Origin: Welwitschia mirabilis
Lineage: Eukaryota; Gnetophyta; Gnetopsida; Welwitschiales
Direction of reading: 5' to 3'
Assembly: GCA_051453625.1 (NCBI GenBank)
Contig: JBOZIK010000001.1
Coordinates: 227,879,979-227,943,978 of the forward strand
Length of the DNA: 64,000 nt
A program made the position numbers and the translations under genes. Each line of letters opens with the position of its first letter. Position 1 is the first letter of the stretch. The notes beneath the pieces are model-generated. The model saw only the letters and a program-made list of their open reading frames with translations, had not been told where the DNA came from and did not search any database. Of the stretch, positions 48,691 through 60,349 are shown piece after piece.

Positions 48691-50399
48691 ATGAGATATC
48701 ATATTAAAGGTCTAACTTTGACTTGTGCTTTTAAGATCTAATTTGTTTTAGATTATTTTTTCTACACCATAGTACAAAATATTTGACAAGTGAAATTATG
48801 AAAGCTAGATTTACCAACATTTATCCTCATGATCAAACCTGTTCTCAATTTCAGGATTGATAAAGATTTGACACATTTTACTTCCATATGTACACTGTTA
48901 GTTCATATAATATTAAAAAAACAATTGATAAATATTAAGGTTCTGGATGTACATAGGCTATAAATAGTATTAGAAGGTCATTGAAATTGATTTATGAAAG
49001 ATGACAAAGTTTCATTATAGAAGACTAACGACGCCAATGACATTTTATGATAATGTTAATTTTTGAGGTAAACTTAATTTAGTTAAAGATAATTACATAA
49101 GACTCAAGGTAATAGATAGTTTAATAAGATAGATCATTACAGTTAAATAATAGGCTAAGACTATGCATCAATAATGGAAAGAGCAGATGCAAAAATAGAA
49201 AACTAACTTCTATGCATGTAATGTAAGGAGTAATAATGCAGAAATGCAAAATTTATATGTTAAGGCATTTTTTAAAGCTTTTCTAATGATGAATCTTTCC
49301 AAATTTATCTTCAAGTACCTATTGAGGAAGTTACCTAAGATAGAAAAGAAAAGAAGAGACAGGGAAATGATAGAGACAGAAGTAGAAGATGATTAGATAG
49401 AGATACAATATACTATTTTAAATAATCTTTGTAGAGAAACAAATACAAGTAAGATTAACAAATAAAAAGAAAGAAAGAAAAAAAGAAAATTAAAAAAGTC
49501 ACCAAATTAGGTTTTATTGATGAATTACTATACATGATTAACATTACTTCACTGATAAGGAAAAACAGAAGAAAAAGGCAGTTGGAATACCACTTAAGCA
49601 ATGGATGACTTAATGGAAGAAAATAAAATAAATAAGATAAAAAATAAATAATAAGATTAATAAAAAGAACATAAAATAAAAAGAACTCAAAAGGGAATAG
49701 CGATGTAAATTTTGTACATGTTCCACTATAGCTATCATGCCACTATCCTCATCAATAGTGTTAAACTACTATTTATGGTGAAATCTAGCTATGCTTGTAT
49801 CTATCATTAACAGATGATAATATCCAAGATTATTCTAGGTATAGAAATAGGACATAGTAAAATCCAAATTTTACTACATAACTAACACTTTCATTTGTAT
49901 CATAGTTCCACTCTCATTCTTCCATGGGAATAGATGCTGTGAACTATCAATTAAGCAAGTATAATGTAGAGTTTTGAAGATGTATTTGATATGAGAAAGC
50001 TTAGGAATGAAACATAGCTTAAATATCTAGCATGATGATTTTAAATATAGCAAGAGTCCTTTATGAGGCTTATGTAGCTTTAATCCTTAAGTTTCATAAT
50101 TCATGTTAAGTTTACCTATCAAGCTCAAGTATAGTGACATAAATGCATTCACCATATGAGTGTTAGTGATGTCTCTAAGGTGCTTTAGTGTTTACACTAA
50201 GAATATTTTAAGTATGAAAAGTAGGTATTACCCAGGATCCATTAAATAAAGATTTAGATTATAAAATGAAAGTGTAAATAAGAAGAATCACATATGAAAT
50301 TCAAATTACTTAATGTGACCTAGTCAAATCTAAACATAATAAGTATGAATCAATTACAACTTGAAAAGTAATAAATTTAAAGAACATGCAACACTTTAT
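48691..50399. other. No gene recognised
   Basis: AT-rich sequence with a purine-rich tract at about 49,440-49,500. Short frames only. Could be internal sequence of the LTR element proposed to the right, but no motif supports this. Confidence 0.4.
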
Positions 50400-51120
50400 T
50401 ATCAAATAAGTAAAAGCATATAATTATTAAAAAGAAATCAATGCTAGTCTAAGAAACATGATGCTTGCTTGAAAACTTATCCATTCCTAGTAGGAGGTTT
50501 AGAGAGTACTCATGATGAAGGCCTCACTAGTTTATTTCTATTAATCTAATAATAAAATAATTTAATTAAAGAAAAGTAGACTATTTTTAGGCTAATTTAG
50601 GGTTACAAAATAGGATTTCTAATGCCTAATTAGATTACTCTTAGTTATGTAACATAAACTAAGGAAACTTCTCTAAAAAAACATTTGTAATTTTATAACT
50701 AATTTTAGCTATCCTCTATATAGATTACTTATAGTAAGAACAAATTAAAACATGAGGCTTGAATTATTCTATGAATAGTGATCAACATTGTTACTTCTTC
50801 AACTAGTGCCATCACCTAATCTACTTAGCACACCTCTAGATCTTACTCATTTCATCTACATTCAATCTAAAACCTAATAAGGCCATAGGTAGATATAAAA
50901 CAATAGTTTTTGTAGTGGAATTCAGTTAAAACAATGTAAAACAATTAAGATTGTGATATTAACATCATGAACATCTAAAACTAGCTTAAAATACTTGGTA
51001 CAAATGTCAAAGTTTTCATGTTATTATCAAGTAATTACATAATATAGCTTTTAAAATTGTAATTAAAAAACTGATTTAAAACTTAGTGTAATTTTATAGG
51101 AAATTTTTCCTATGATATCA
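50400..51120 (-). mobile_element. G2: possible minus-strand LTR
   Basis: On the minus strand a TG (TGATATCATAGGAAAAAT) starts at 51,120, exactly where homology of C to its sister copies begins. A TATA-like CTATATAGAGG lies at about 50,715-50,725 on the minus strand, a sensible distance in. The look is of a gypsy LTR, but the other end, a partner LTR and coding motifs are missing. Confidence 0.3.
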
Positions 51121-51420
51121 CATTCACAGCTTCTCATTTTCATGGCTCTCCTCATTAAAATAAATAATATTTTAGTAAATTCCTTTTGTAGAACGAAATA
51201 ATTTATGGTAAGAATAAATATTTGCAAAAACAAAAAAATAAGAGACTAAATTAGACTTACTAAAATAAGAAGCAAGTTTAGAATACCACTACTTCTAAGA
51301 AGAACAAGTATCATTGCTTATGATGTGGAAGTTAAGGTCATACCACTAACTTCTTTAGGACTTCTTAGGATAATATTAAGCCTACACCTAAAGTAAATAT
51401 AGTAACTAAAGAATCTAATT
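51120..51420 (+). pseudogene. C gag end with zinc knuckle
   Basis: The zinc knuckle at 51,315-51,356 keeps two Cys and the His; the last Cys is Phe. TGA precedes the second Cys and TAA stands in the loop. The TGA position is shared with A and E, a TAA with B. Confidence 0.75.
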
Positions 51421-51499
51421 CATTTAATGATGCTAAAAATTATGTATCTAAAGTAGTCTCTAAAAAATTTGACGTTATTAGTATGAGTGAGTACATACA

Positions 51500-52500
51500 T
51501 CATGATTAAACATGAATTCTTGACACAAGTACATGATGTGACTTTTTGGTATGATTAATTTGATAACTTTGTGAAAGCATCAAGTCATGTTTATTTAGAA
51601 GATAATATATTAGTTCTTATGTAATACTATGATTTATTTCTCTTTAACCTAACATTGCTCTCTCCATAGATCACTTTATATGTTCTATATGTTTCTTCTC
51701 TAAGGTTATATTTGCTATTATTTTAGCTTTATTACAAGAAGATAATTCTTTTTTTATGATGAGTCATTCATTAGATACTTGTAATGATAATTAGTAACTA
51801 ATCATGAAAGGTTACATGAATGAAAAGATATCTCATCTTCAAAATTATGTTAAAATGTAAGAGATCACTAGAAAAATTTTACAAGATGAGATTCCCCTTC
51901 ACTATTATAACATTCTTGATTGGGACATCCTATTTCTCATACAATGAATGTAATGTGTGATAATGACCACCAACTTCTTCTGTCCATCCCATAAGATTCT
52001 CTTTAGTATGAAGCACATGTTATGGATAAAAAACTAGATAGTGTTTTTCACTAAGTAAGTGGCATATCAATTGAAATATTTTACTTATGCATAGTAATCT
52101 ATGTAGACCTATGTTAGTTTTTACTCTCCACAAATTTTGTTACTTCATATACTTTATTGATAAATATTTCTAAATGGCTTGAGTATACTTCATCAAATTC
52201 AAATCACAAGCTTTAAATATTTTTAAGAAGTTTAAAAAATAAAGTGAAAAATCAAGCTAACTATAGGATTAAAACTCTTCACTCACATAATAATGGCAAG
52301 TATATATCTACTTAGTTCAAGGACTTTATTTCTTTTAAAGGAATTTAACATTTCAAGACCTATTAAGGAATACCCTAATAAAATGGCATTACTAAGCGAT
52401 TTAATTACACTGTTATGGATATGCTATGTTTCATGATGTATTTTAGTAGTTCGAAAGCATCTCTTTGGAATAACGTAGTGAATAAATTAGTACATTTGAA
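51500..52500 (+). pseudogene. C protease and integrase
   Basis: Protease site at 51,522-51,530 reads D-T-S where D-T-G is expected. The integrase core around 52,200-52,400 is well recognisable: IKTLHSHNNGKYIST, where the family has an acidic residue in place of the second His, and later NGITKRFN in place of the conserved N-G-x-x-E-R-x-N. It gives the clearest integrase of the plus-strand copies, although frames change. Confidence 0.8.
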
Positions 52501-52639
52501 TAATTATATTGGTTGATATGATAAAAAATAAGTATCTCTAGTTAAAATATGACATGAATATAAGTCAAATGTTATACCATTTTTATATTTTTTTAGGTAA
52601 GTTATGTGTCTATATCCCAAGTAAACATCATAATAAATT

Positions 52640-53280
52640 TATAGCACATGCTCACATTGGCATCTTTGTGGAATATCTAATTGATCAGAAGAATTATTAA
52701 TTGTATCTCCCAAAGCATTATAATATCATTATTTCTCATGAGATCATCTTTACAAATACTTTTGATCCTTTGAAGCTTAATTGTTCCTCTACTCTAATGA
52801 CTATATTGAATTTTAATGTCCTAAATTTGAAAGAAAAGATTTATCTACTAATAATGTTCTAGTTTCTTCTATTGGAATATCTACTTTGCAACCTATAGGA
52901 ATTGAGTAATATTTTGATTGTAGCACACTTAATAATAGTTCTAGTAGAAATTCAGTAGGTTCTCTGATTGAAAATGATGATACTATCTAAAGGTAATGTC
53001 AAAGTACTTGCTTATAGTCTATTCTCCAAAATGTTTACAATGATGAAAAAGGTAAAACTAGAAATAGAAATGGCTTATATACATTTTATAATGATGATGA
53101 TGATGAGGAGGAGCTTTACATAACCTTTAATTATAAATAAACTTATTTTAAAGACATAATTCTATAAAATTAATGGATCCAAACCATTAAAGAAAACTAT
53201 AAACGCTTATAGAAAATAATAAATAAGAGTTGGTACATAAAATTATAAAATTTATATAGCATGAAGTTACTACACTAGTA
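52640..53280 (+). pseudogene. C integrase C-terminus and RT start
   Basis: AHAHIGIFVEYLIDQKNY and the following IIISHEIIF (about 52,660-52,770) are the integrase C-terminal region. Only the first part of RT follows before the deletion. A run of GATGATGATGATGAGGAG at 53,090 encodes an acidic stretch. Confidence 0.7.
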
Positions 53281-53437
53281 CCACATCTAATAGTATAGCC
53301 AACAATTGATACTAAATTAAAGACACTTTTTCAAGAGAAGTTCTAGCATTTTTAATTCAAAATTGGATTGATAATAAATTAACTCATGTTTTCTCTTATA
53401 CATTATGGACTTCATTAGAATTTTCAATCCCTCTTTG

Positions 53438-53545
53438 AAGTCACTCTTAATCCTAGTGCTATAGGATGTTTAGCACAATTTTGGTCTAGTACTATGAAAT
53501 GTGTATCACATTTTTATCTTAGAATTATAGGATGTGTAATGTACA
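53438..53545 (+). repeat. 3' untranslated sub-repeats of C
   Basis: Three units of about 36 bp around ctataggatgtttagcac, homologous to A at 23,318-23,410 and E at 60,210-60,298. Confidence 0.7.
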
Positions 53546-53712
53546 TGATAATTCTATTTGTTATAGGATGTGTAATTGTAAATTAACCACTTCTTTAATG
53601 AAGTAATTTCCTCATAAAACAACTCCTTTAGTAGCCTTCATTCCCAAGGTATCCCTTTCGGTGCTTCAATTCTCCCTTGAAAGAGAGCATATTGCCACAT
53701 TAGGGTGGGAAT

Positions 53713-53890
53713 TGCTAAGACGTATATGTGAACTATGGTCATATTCATATGGAAATGTGTAAACCACTAGGAAAATTGTAAGTACATGCTTGCCTTTAAA
53801 AGCATTCTCTTTGTTGTAATAAGAAATATAAGAAAATAAAATTTTATTTTAGGGAAATTCTTGCTCATATTCTTACTCATTTAATTCCTA
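53713..53890 (+). repeat. 3' LTR of C
   Basis: Starts TGCTAAGACG right after the purine tract AGGGTGGGAAT and ends near TTAATTCCTA, about 178 bp. Aligns with B's 5' LTR (28,642-28,814) over its length. Confidence 0.75.
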
Positions 53891-54743
53891 ACATGGAGAT
53901 CCATGTAAAAATGTTTGGGGTACCCCAAGGTCTAGATTTTTTCATAACATGCCTTAATAATCAAGGGTGTATAAGGTGAAGATTGAGGTGTAGTAGGATT
54001 TACTTTAACTTCATTAATAGGGGACTTAGGATTGAAAAAATTTAAAATTTACTAAGTTTGAGGTATAAGGATATTATCAACATTACATCATACTATTTCT
54101 TAAAGGGTTAGAGCTATGGTAACCAAAACTGGTTAATAACTTAGATGTCCCGTGAATGTAATTTAAATTTGTCTTTTCACTATTTTTTAGGATACGAATA
54201 ATCCATTTGAAAGAGATATAATCACTTAGTGGATTCAAGAGTAGATTTTAAAATTGATAAAACTAAATTTTCATCATCTAATAAGAAACTTAAACCCTTT
54301 GCCTTAAAATCTAATGCGGTTCCATATGAAAAATTTAATAAATTACTTTTCCCTTTTTATTTTGCAAGTAGGATTTTACTTTAGGATTATTAAGTTGTGT
54401 AATTGGTTTTCATTACATCTTGTGAATTAGATAGATCATTTAAATTACTAAATAAGTCCTATTTTTCTTTAATAATACCTTTCTATTGTAATTATCTTTT
54501 ATAACATTATGATTTGGATAAATTAATGGAAATTGTGGTATAACAAGATTTCTTTTCTTGTTGATTATATCATTTTTTTCATATTTTTTATCTTTCCTTT
54601 TTGAGTTGATTAAATTTTTTTTATATTTGAAGGATAGATCATTTCTGAGTTGTGGCTATGAGAAAGATCCCTTAAAACCATGACTTACCTCATAACTTAT
54701 TAACTTTATTTGGTTCTCTTTCTCTTTTCATTATGACATATTT

Positions 54744-55494
54744 TGATGTAGGAGCATCATTAAAAAATAAAAAATAAATAATGTGTTTTAGGTAGAGGAT
54801 CTATTTATTAAGGTGTTAGTATGCTTGTGTGAAAAATAAAATCTTCCATGTGTAATTGCCATGAAAACATCACAAATAATTTCCATGTAGGAACCATGTA
54901 TAGTTATCATAAAAGAAATCTTGGTGAGAGGAATATGTTACGTTTAGGAAAATACAAAGGTAGAAGGAATAAGCTATGTTTAAATACTATCTATATAAAA
55001 GTTATAAGAGGCTAGTATTAGAAAGATTATTTCATGATAATGATTCATCTTTTATCCTTATGAATAAGAAGGCATAAGGATATAAAGGGCATAACTTAGA
55101 GGATGCCTTGGTGAAGGGATTGAAAAAAGCCTTAGTGAAGGACTTATAAAAGGGAGAAGTGAGAGAACTTAGTGTTAAATATTAAGAGAAATTCATATTA
55201 AGGAACTTGGTGAGATAGATTCTTATGAACATCATGATCATTTGTATTATCTTTTTAAGGCAATCAAACATGAGAGTGGTAAAGCCTCAGTGAGGATTTG
55301 ATAACTGCTATTGAGAAGAGAGCACATGAAAGCCTTATGAATTTAATTCTAGTTTGTAAAGTTTGTAATTATTATTTCATTAATAGAAAGTGATTCCTTT
55401 ACTACTTTGTTTTTTATTTTGTATTTTTGTTCATTTCTAGAAATACAATCTCAAAAGTGTTCTTGAAGATTCATTTTTATAGCTTTGTATAATT
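54744..55494 (+). repeat. T1 5' LTR
   Basis: About 751 bp. A TATA-like CTATATAAAAG lies at about 54,990 and another, CTTATAAAAGGG, at about 55,146. The right end is set by the primer-binding site and by the T1 3' LTR and is accurate to a few bases. Confidence 0.75.
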
Positions 55495-56071
55495 TGATAC
55501 TAAAGCATGTTTTGGGTTTTTTGTGGAGTTAATTTTTATCTTTGATTCTAGTTTAAAGTAGTTAATAGTTTCCCACCTAGAAGAGAACCTTGTAAGAATA
55601 AAATCGATGAAATATATTCTAAGGATGATGGAGATAATGGTAATGAAATTGAATGAGTACTATATGCTCAAACATATGACATAAATTTTAGAGGAGGAGA
55701 AAGAAGATGAACAATTCATCATAGAAAAGCCACCTAAAAAGGAAGTTATCCATGAAAATCAAAGTAGTCTTATAGAAGTAGAAATCATAAAATCAAGGAG
55801 GATAACTACAGTTCCAAGAAGGTATAGGAAATACCTTGTGAATAACTTTTCTATAATCTTGAGAAAGATGGAGTTAACAATCATCAATTGAAAATATTAT
55901 GATAAGCCATGAGTTCCCATTAGAAACCAATTATTTCATCAATTAGAGATAGAGAAGGAATTATTAACCAAGATTCTTATGGTAACTTATGAAATCCCAA
56001 GGAAGATCACTCACTTAAGTAAATATATTCTATCATTTAATTAGTAGACAAACATTTGTTCATTAATAGTA
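55495..56071 (+). other. T1 internal region, no pol genes
   Basis: About 577 bp. Purine-rich in parts, with short stop-free stretches, but no recognisable protein domain. Could be a relic of gag. Confidence 0.6.
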
Positions 56072-56821
56072 TGATACAAGGGCATTATTGGAAAATAAAA
56101 TAATAAAGAATGTATTTTGGATAGTAGTATATTTATTAAGATCTTAGTATTTTTATATGAAAAATAACATCTGCCATGTGTAATTACCATGAAGACATCA
56201 TATATAATTGTCATATAAACAATATAAGTGTTTAGCGTAGAAGAAATCTTGGTAGGAGAAATATGTTATATTCATAAAAATATAAAGTTATAATAAATAA
56301 GATACGTTTAGATACTATTTATAGTAAAAGGTATAAAACGATAGTATGAGAAGAGTTCTTTCATGATAAGGATTTCTCTTAAATTCTTATAAGTAAGAAT
56401 GTGTAAGGAGATGAAGAGCATGCCTTGGTGAATGACCTAAAGAAAGAATTAGTGAAGAACCTATAAAATAAAGAAGTAAGAGATCTTAGAGTTAGAGATT
56501 TATAGGAGCTCTCATTAAGGAACTTGAGAAGGAAGTTCCTAGTGAAGATTGTGGCTAGCTTGTATTCTCTCTTGAAGGTGACCAAACATCAAAGTGATAA
56601 AGCTTTAATGAGGCTGTAATGACCACTATTAAGAATAGAACTAATGGAATCTTTACTAGTTTGATTCTAGCTTTTAAATGTTTTAATTATTATTCTAGTA
56701 ATAGAAAGTTATTCCTTTAATATTTTATTTCCTATATATTTCTTCTGTATTTTTATTCCTCTCTGGAAATGGTACCTTAAGACTCTTCTTGGGGTTTTCT
56801 TTTGTTAGCTTTAAATCATCA
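56072..56821 (+). repeat. T1 3' LTR
   Basis: About 750 bp, aligned with the T1 5' LTR (for example gaagacatcatatataattg versus gaaaacatcacaaataattt). Ends two bases before the T2 5' LTR. Confidence 0.75.
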
Positions 56822-56823
56822 TA

Positions 56824-57512
56824 TGATGTAGGAAAATCATTAGAAAGTAAAATTAAAATGAATATGGATATTGTAAAACACACCATGTATTATTGCTATG
56901 CAAGTGTTATGTCTTACTGAAGAACCATGTGTGGATGGTTAAGTTAGTATGTTTTAGAGAGAATCTAGGTGTAAGGAATATGTCATGTTTAAAGGGAATA
57001 TATGCATAAGGAATATGTTACATTTAGAAAAATATGAAGATGTAATGAATAAGCTATGTTTAGATACTGTTTTTAGTGGATTTTGTAACAACCTAATATT
57101 ACAAGATTGCTTCATGATTAAGATTCTTCTTAAAGCCTTATAAATAAAAGAGTGTAATGAGACCAAGCATATGCTTTATTAGTCAGAGTTAAGAGTGGAG
57201 ATGTGAGAGATCTTTATGTTGGAAGTTTGAAAAAATCTTTAAGTTGGGATCTTAAGAGATGCCTTTTAGTGAGAGCTTTAGAGAAGCTCTTTGTTAAAAA
57301 TTTAAGGAGAAGATCCCTAGTGTAAGACATTGGCTCACTTGTAGTTTTTCTAAAAGGATACCATTTATCATTGTAATTGTGTATTAGTTATAATGGAAAA
57401 AAATATTTTATTTGAGTTTGTATTATAATTTCTCTATAAATTTCCCTCTCTACTTTCTTTTTTCTTCTTGTGTAAATTACTAATTGCTCTAGATCTTATC
57501 ATCTTTACATCA
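56824..57512 (+). repeat. T2 5' LTR
   Basis: 689 bp, TG...CA, aligned end to end with the 3' LTR. Both contain the phrase atatgtcatgtttaaaggga. Confidence 0.85.
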
Positions 57513-57987
57513 TATGGTTTTATAGATTTCATGATTAGTGGTGTTTATTTTAAGTTATTAGTAAGAAATTTAAAAACCATTATAGAAATTCAAAGAAGAA
57601 GAAAGAAAGAAAGAATAGATCTTATAGGAGGATTGATTATTATCAAAGAAGATGATGTTAAGTAAGGAAGACTTATGAAAAGATTAATAAAATGAAAGGC
57701 ATGTATAAGGAGAAGAGCATTCTTTCATAAAAGAAGACTTTAACAACTTAGAGAGATGTGAAGAAGTATGGTCTTGAAAGAATAGAGTCTACATTATGTT
57801 TACTAGCATGATGAGCATGGAAGACATATTAGCTATACAAGCCACTACATTATGATAAAAAGGATTAAGTGGTCTACAGAGAGAGCTTATTTCCATGTGT
57901 AAAGTTGTAATGTCTTATTAATGATATTAATGCTATGATATTACCTCTTTTTGCTCAATGGTTAGCTTATTTCCAAAAGAGAATGTA
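57513..57987 (+). other. T2 internal region, no pol genes
   Basis: 475 bp, purine-rich at 57,595-57,625, with a 65-codon frame (57,468-57,665) that starts inside the LTR and has no known relative. A weak purine tract ccaaaagagaatg precedes the 3' LTR. Confidence 0.6.
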
Positions 57988-58678
57988 TGATCTAGGAGAA
58001 TCCTTAAAAAATAAAATTAAAATAAGTTTAAGTATTGTAAAATCCATTGTGTGTAATTACTATTTAAGTGTCATTCCTAATGTAAGAGCCCTATGTGGTC
58101 ATTTAAGTCAGTATGTTCTAGATGGAATTGAAGCATAAGAAATATGTCATGTTTAAAGGGAATATAGGCGTAAGAAATATGTTATGTTTAGGGAAAAAAT
58201 AAATATGTAAGGAACAAGTTTTATTTAGATACTATCTTTAGTGAACTATGTAATAGGCTAATATTGAAGGATTTTTTTGTTGTTAAGATTTATATGATAG
58301 ACTTATAAATAATATAATGTGATGATATGAATGGTATGCTTTGTTAATTAAAGTTTAGAATGAACATGTAAAAGATCTTTGTGTTGGAAGCTTGAGAGAA
58401 GCTCTAAGTTGGGAGATTAATAGATGTTCCATGTGAGAAATTGAGAGAATCTCTTTATTGGAAATTTGAGAAGAAGGTTCTTGGTGTAAAACTATGGATT
58501 ACTTATGATTTCTATGAAAGGATACCAAGCATCAATGTAATCTTGTATTAATTGGCATGCTAAAATAAAGAATTTCTTTGATTTTTTTATTGTAATTTAT
58601 TTATAAATTTTTCTTTCCACTTCTTTTTCTTTATTGTATAAAGCATTAACTACTCTAGATTCTATTGTCTTTACATCA
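57988..58678 (+). repeat. T2 3' LTR
   Basis: 691 bp, ends TTTACATCA, then the D sequence resumes. Confidence 0.85.
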
Positions 58679-58689
58679 TCTTGAAAAGG

Positions 58690-59849
58690 CAAATTTCAAT
58701 ATTTGTCAAAGTACTTTAACTTGTGCTTACCACTGGGATTATGGATAACATTAGAGTCATTATTTAATCATGAGAGAATTAGCATGAGGATTTTATATTA
58801 ACCATATGCATTTATGGTTTTGAAATAATTTTTTTTCAAGAACCATGAATGTGTCTTTTCAAAACCAGGATGGAGAGGATTCTTTAAGAACTACTGATAA
58901 TAAATTAAGAGAGATCATGTACAAATTAGTAGCATCTTGATACAAAATTTTGATTGATAAGAATTCAACTAGATATGCCAACTTTTATACCTTTCAAGAC
59001 TCATTTTATCTCAAGAATAACTTGGGCTCCTCAACCTCCTAAGTAGCATGAATAATTTATGTTATGAGAAGGATAAGATAAGATAACTAATTGCACAAAT
59101 GACAAACATCAATGAAAATGTAGCTGATATTAATCCATAAAACCAAGTTTTAATCCATTTTGAACTTGATCAAATGTTATTGATAGGATCCATCTTTTCA
59201 CAACTAAATTACATTACTACATGAAAGTAAGCAAATTCCTCAAATAAACTTTAACATGTTCAATAAAGATATCATTATTGTTAAATATTTATTTAACTTT
59301 ATAAGCTATTTGTTCTTTAATACCATTTTCAAATTTTCTCATTTATGTGGTAGACCTCAAAAAAATAAGTAATCTTTAAGAAAATCCCTTACTGTTTAAG
59401 ATAAGTAGAATGATAAGGATATTTCTCTTTAGAAGCTATTATCAGCTCATACACCTCAATGTACTTAAACTTAGTAAAAGAAAAAAAAAGCTTAGACTAA
59501 TACTACCACTAAGAAGAAAAGTATTAATGATCTCACTACATATGACAAGGTTATATCATAAACTTCCACATGGTACCTTTAAAGAATAACAATTCCACAC
59601 CTAAGTCTAACATAGTTACTAAGGAATCTAATTCTCTTAAAGATGCTAAATACTATGACTCTAATGCTATCTTTTAATTTCATGATATTACATATATGAG
59701 TGAGATTATACCTCCTAATAAGACATGAATTCTTAATACTGGTGCCACTAGACATATGACTTATAAGAAAGTTTGTTTCAATGATTTCCTTGAAGTTTCT
59801 AGTAATTTTTTAAATGTTTTAAATGTTTCCTCATTGAGGTATCATCTAT
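58690..59849 (+). pseudogene. D gag and protease remnant
   Basis: Aligns with A gag (agaaggataagataagataac near 59,070) and the zinc-knuckle area near 59,500. The protease site at 59,735-59,743 reads N-T-G followed by ATRHMT: the catalytic Asp is Asn by a G-to-A change while the rest of the site is intact. Cut by E's LTR at 59,850. Confidence 0.75.
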
Positions 59850-60024
59850 TAAGAATAAGAGATCAAGAAACATATAGCAAGATATTTGAAAATGAAAATT
59901 TTATTTCTCTTCCTCTATTATACTAAAGAGGTCACTTTTAAAGACAAGAATATCATTAAGATCTTAGTAGGATTTACATACTTATCTAAGCATGGAATTA
60001 AAATATGCATTATAAGTCTTAATA
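59850..60024 (-). repeat. 3' LTR of E
   Basis: Read on the minus strand it starts TATTAAGACTT (decayed from TG) right after the purine tract AAGGGGAAAT and ends ATTCTTA, about 175 bp. Aligns with LTRs of B and C. Confidence 0.7.
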
Positions 60025-60209
60025 ATTTCCCCTTAATATTGGAATATGCTTTCTTTCAAGGGTAAACTAGAGTTCTCAGAAGAAAACCTTAACAATTCAG
60101 CCTATAATAAAACATCCTTAAAGATATTATTATGTAAAAAACTACTTTAGTAAATAAGCATTCAGTTTACACTACACATTCCATAAAAGATAGAATTATC
60201 ATGTGCATT

Positions 60210-60298
60210 ACACATTTTGTAATACTAGGATAAGATTTACTATGCATCCTATACTACTAGGCTAAAATTATACTCCACATCGCATAGTAGTAGGATTA
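60210..60298 (-). repeat. 3' untranslated sub-repeats of E
   Basis: Minus-strand equivalent of the A and C sub-repeats, with units around actactatgcgatgtgg and agtagtataggatgc. Confidence 0.7.
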
Positions 60299-60349
60299 AG
60301 AGAAACTTCAAATAGAGACTCAAAATTCTAATAAAACCCATAATGTACA

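Larger units (their letters stand above)
51120..53890 (+). mobile_element. C: 5'-truncated, RT-deleted copia copy
   Basis: Homologous to B from gag (51,120) through protease and integrase, then a jump from near the start of RT (about 53,280) to the 3' untranslated region (about 53,400), then sub-repeats, purine tract and 3' LTR. RT and RNase H are absent although A and E have them, so a deletion of about 1.2 kb occurred. No 5' LTR or leader. Confidence 0.75.
54744..56821 (+). mobile_element. T1: non-autonomous LTR retrotransposon
   Basis: Two LTRs of about 750 bp (54,744-55,494 and 56,072-56,821) flank only about 577 bp of internal sequence. The LTRs start TGATGTAGGAGC and TGATACAAGGGC and align throughout. 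A degraded primer-binding site, TGATACTAAAGC (8 of 12 to initiator tRNA-Met complement), follows the first LTR at 55,495. The interior has a purine-rich stretch (about 55,690-55,720) and no protease, integrase or RT. It resembles the TRIM/LARD-like class, although its LTRs are long for a TRIM. Mobilised, if ever, by enzymes of another element. Confidence 0.8.
56824..58678 (+). mobile_element. T2: second non-autonomous LTR retrotransposon, adjoining T1
   Basis: LTRs 56,824-57,512 (689 bp) and 57,988-58,678 (691 bp) with 475 bp between. Both LTRs end TTTACATCA; the first begins TGATGTAGG, the second TGATCTAGG, so termini form a 7-bp inverted repeat TGATGTA/TACATCA. A degraded primer-binding site, TGGTTTTATAGA, starts at 57,515, two bases past the LTR. 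No pol. T2 is related to T1 but forms its own subfamily. The two sit head to tail with a two-base spacer. Confidence 0.85.
53891..59849 (+). mobile_element. D: copia copy split by T1/T2 and cut by E
   Basis: Leader homologous to A and B at 53,950-54,743, then a 3.9-kb insertion (54,744-58,678), then gag and protease from 58,690 to 59,849. E interrupts it at 59,849, and the rest of D, if present, lies beyond the window. D's own 5' LTR is absent; its leader starts right after C's 3' LTR. Confidence 0.7.

Noticed and set aside
54744-56821. Cassandra-type TRIM with 5S rRNA promoter
   Set aside because: I see no 5S-like box A/C arrangement in the LTRs, and they are much longer than Cassandra LTRs.
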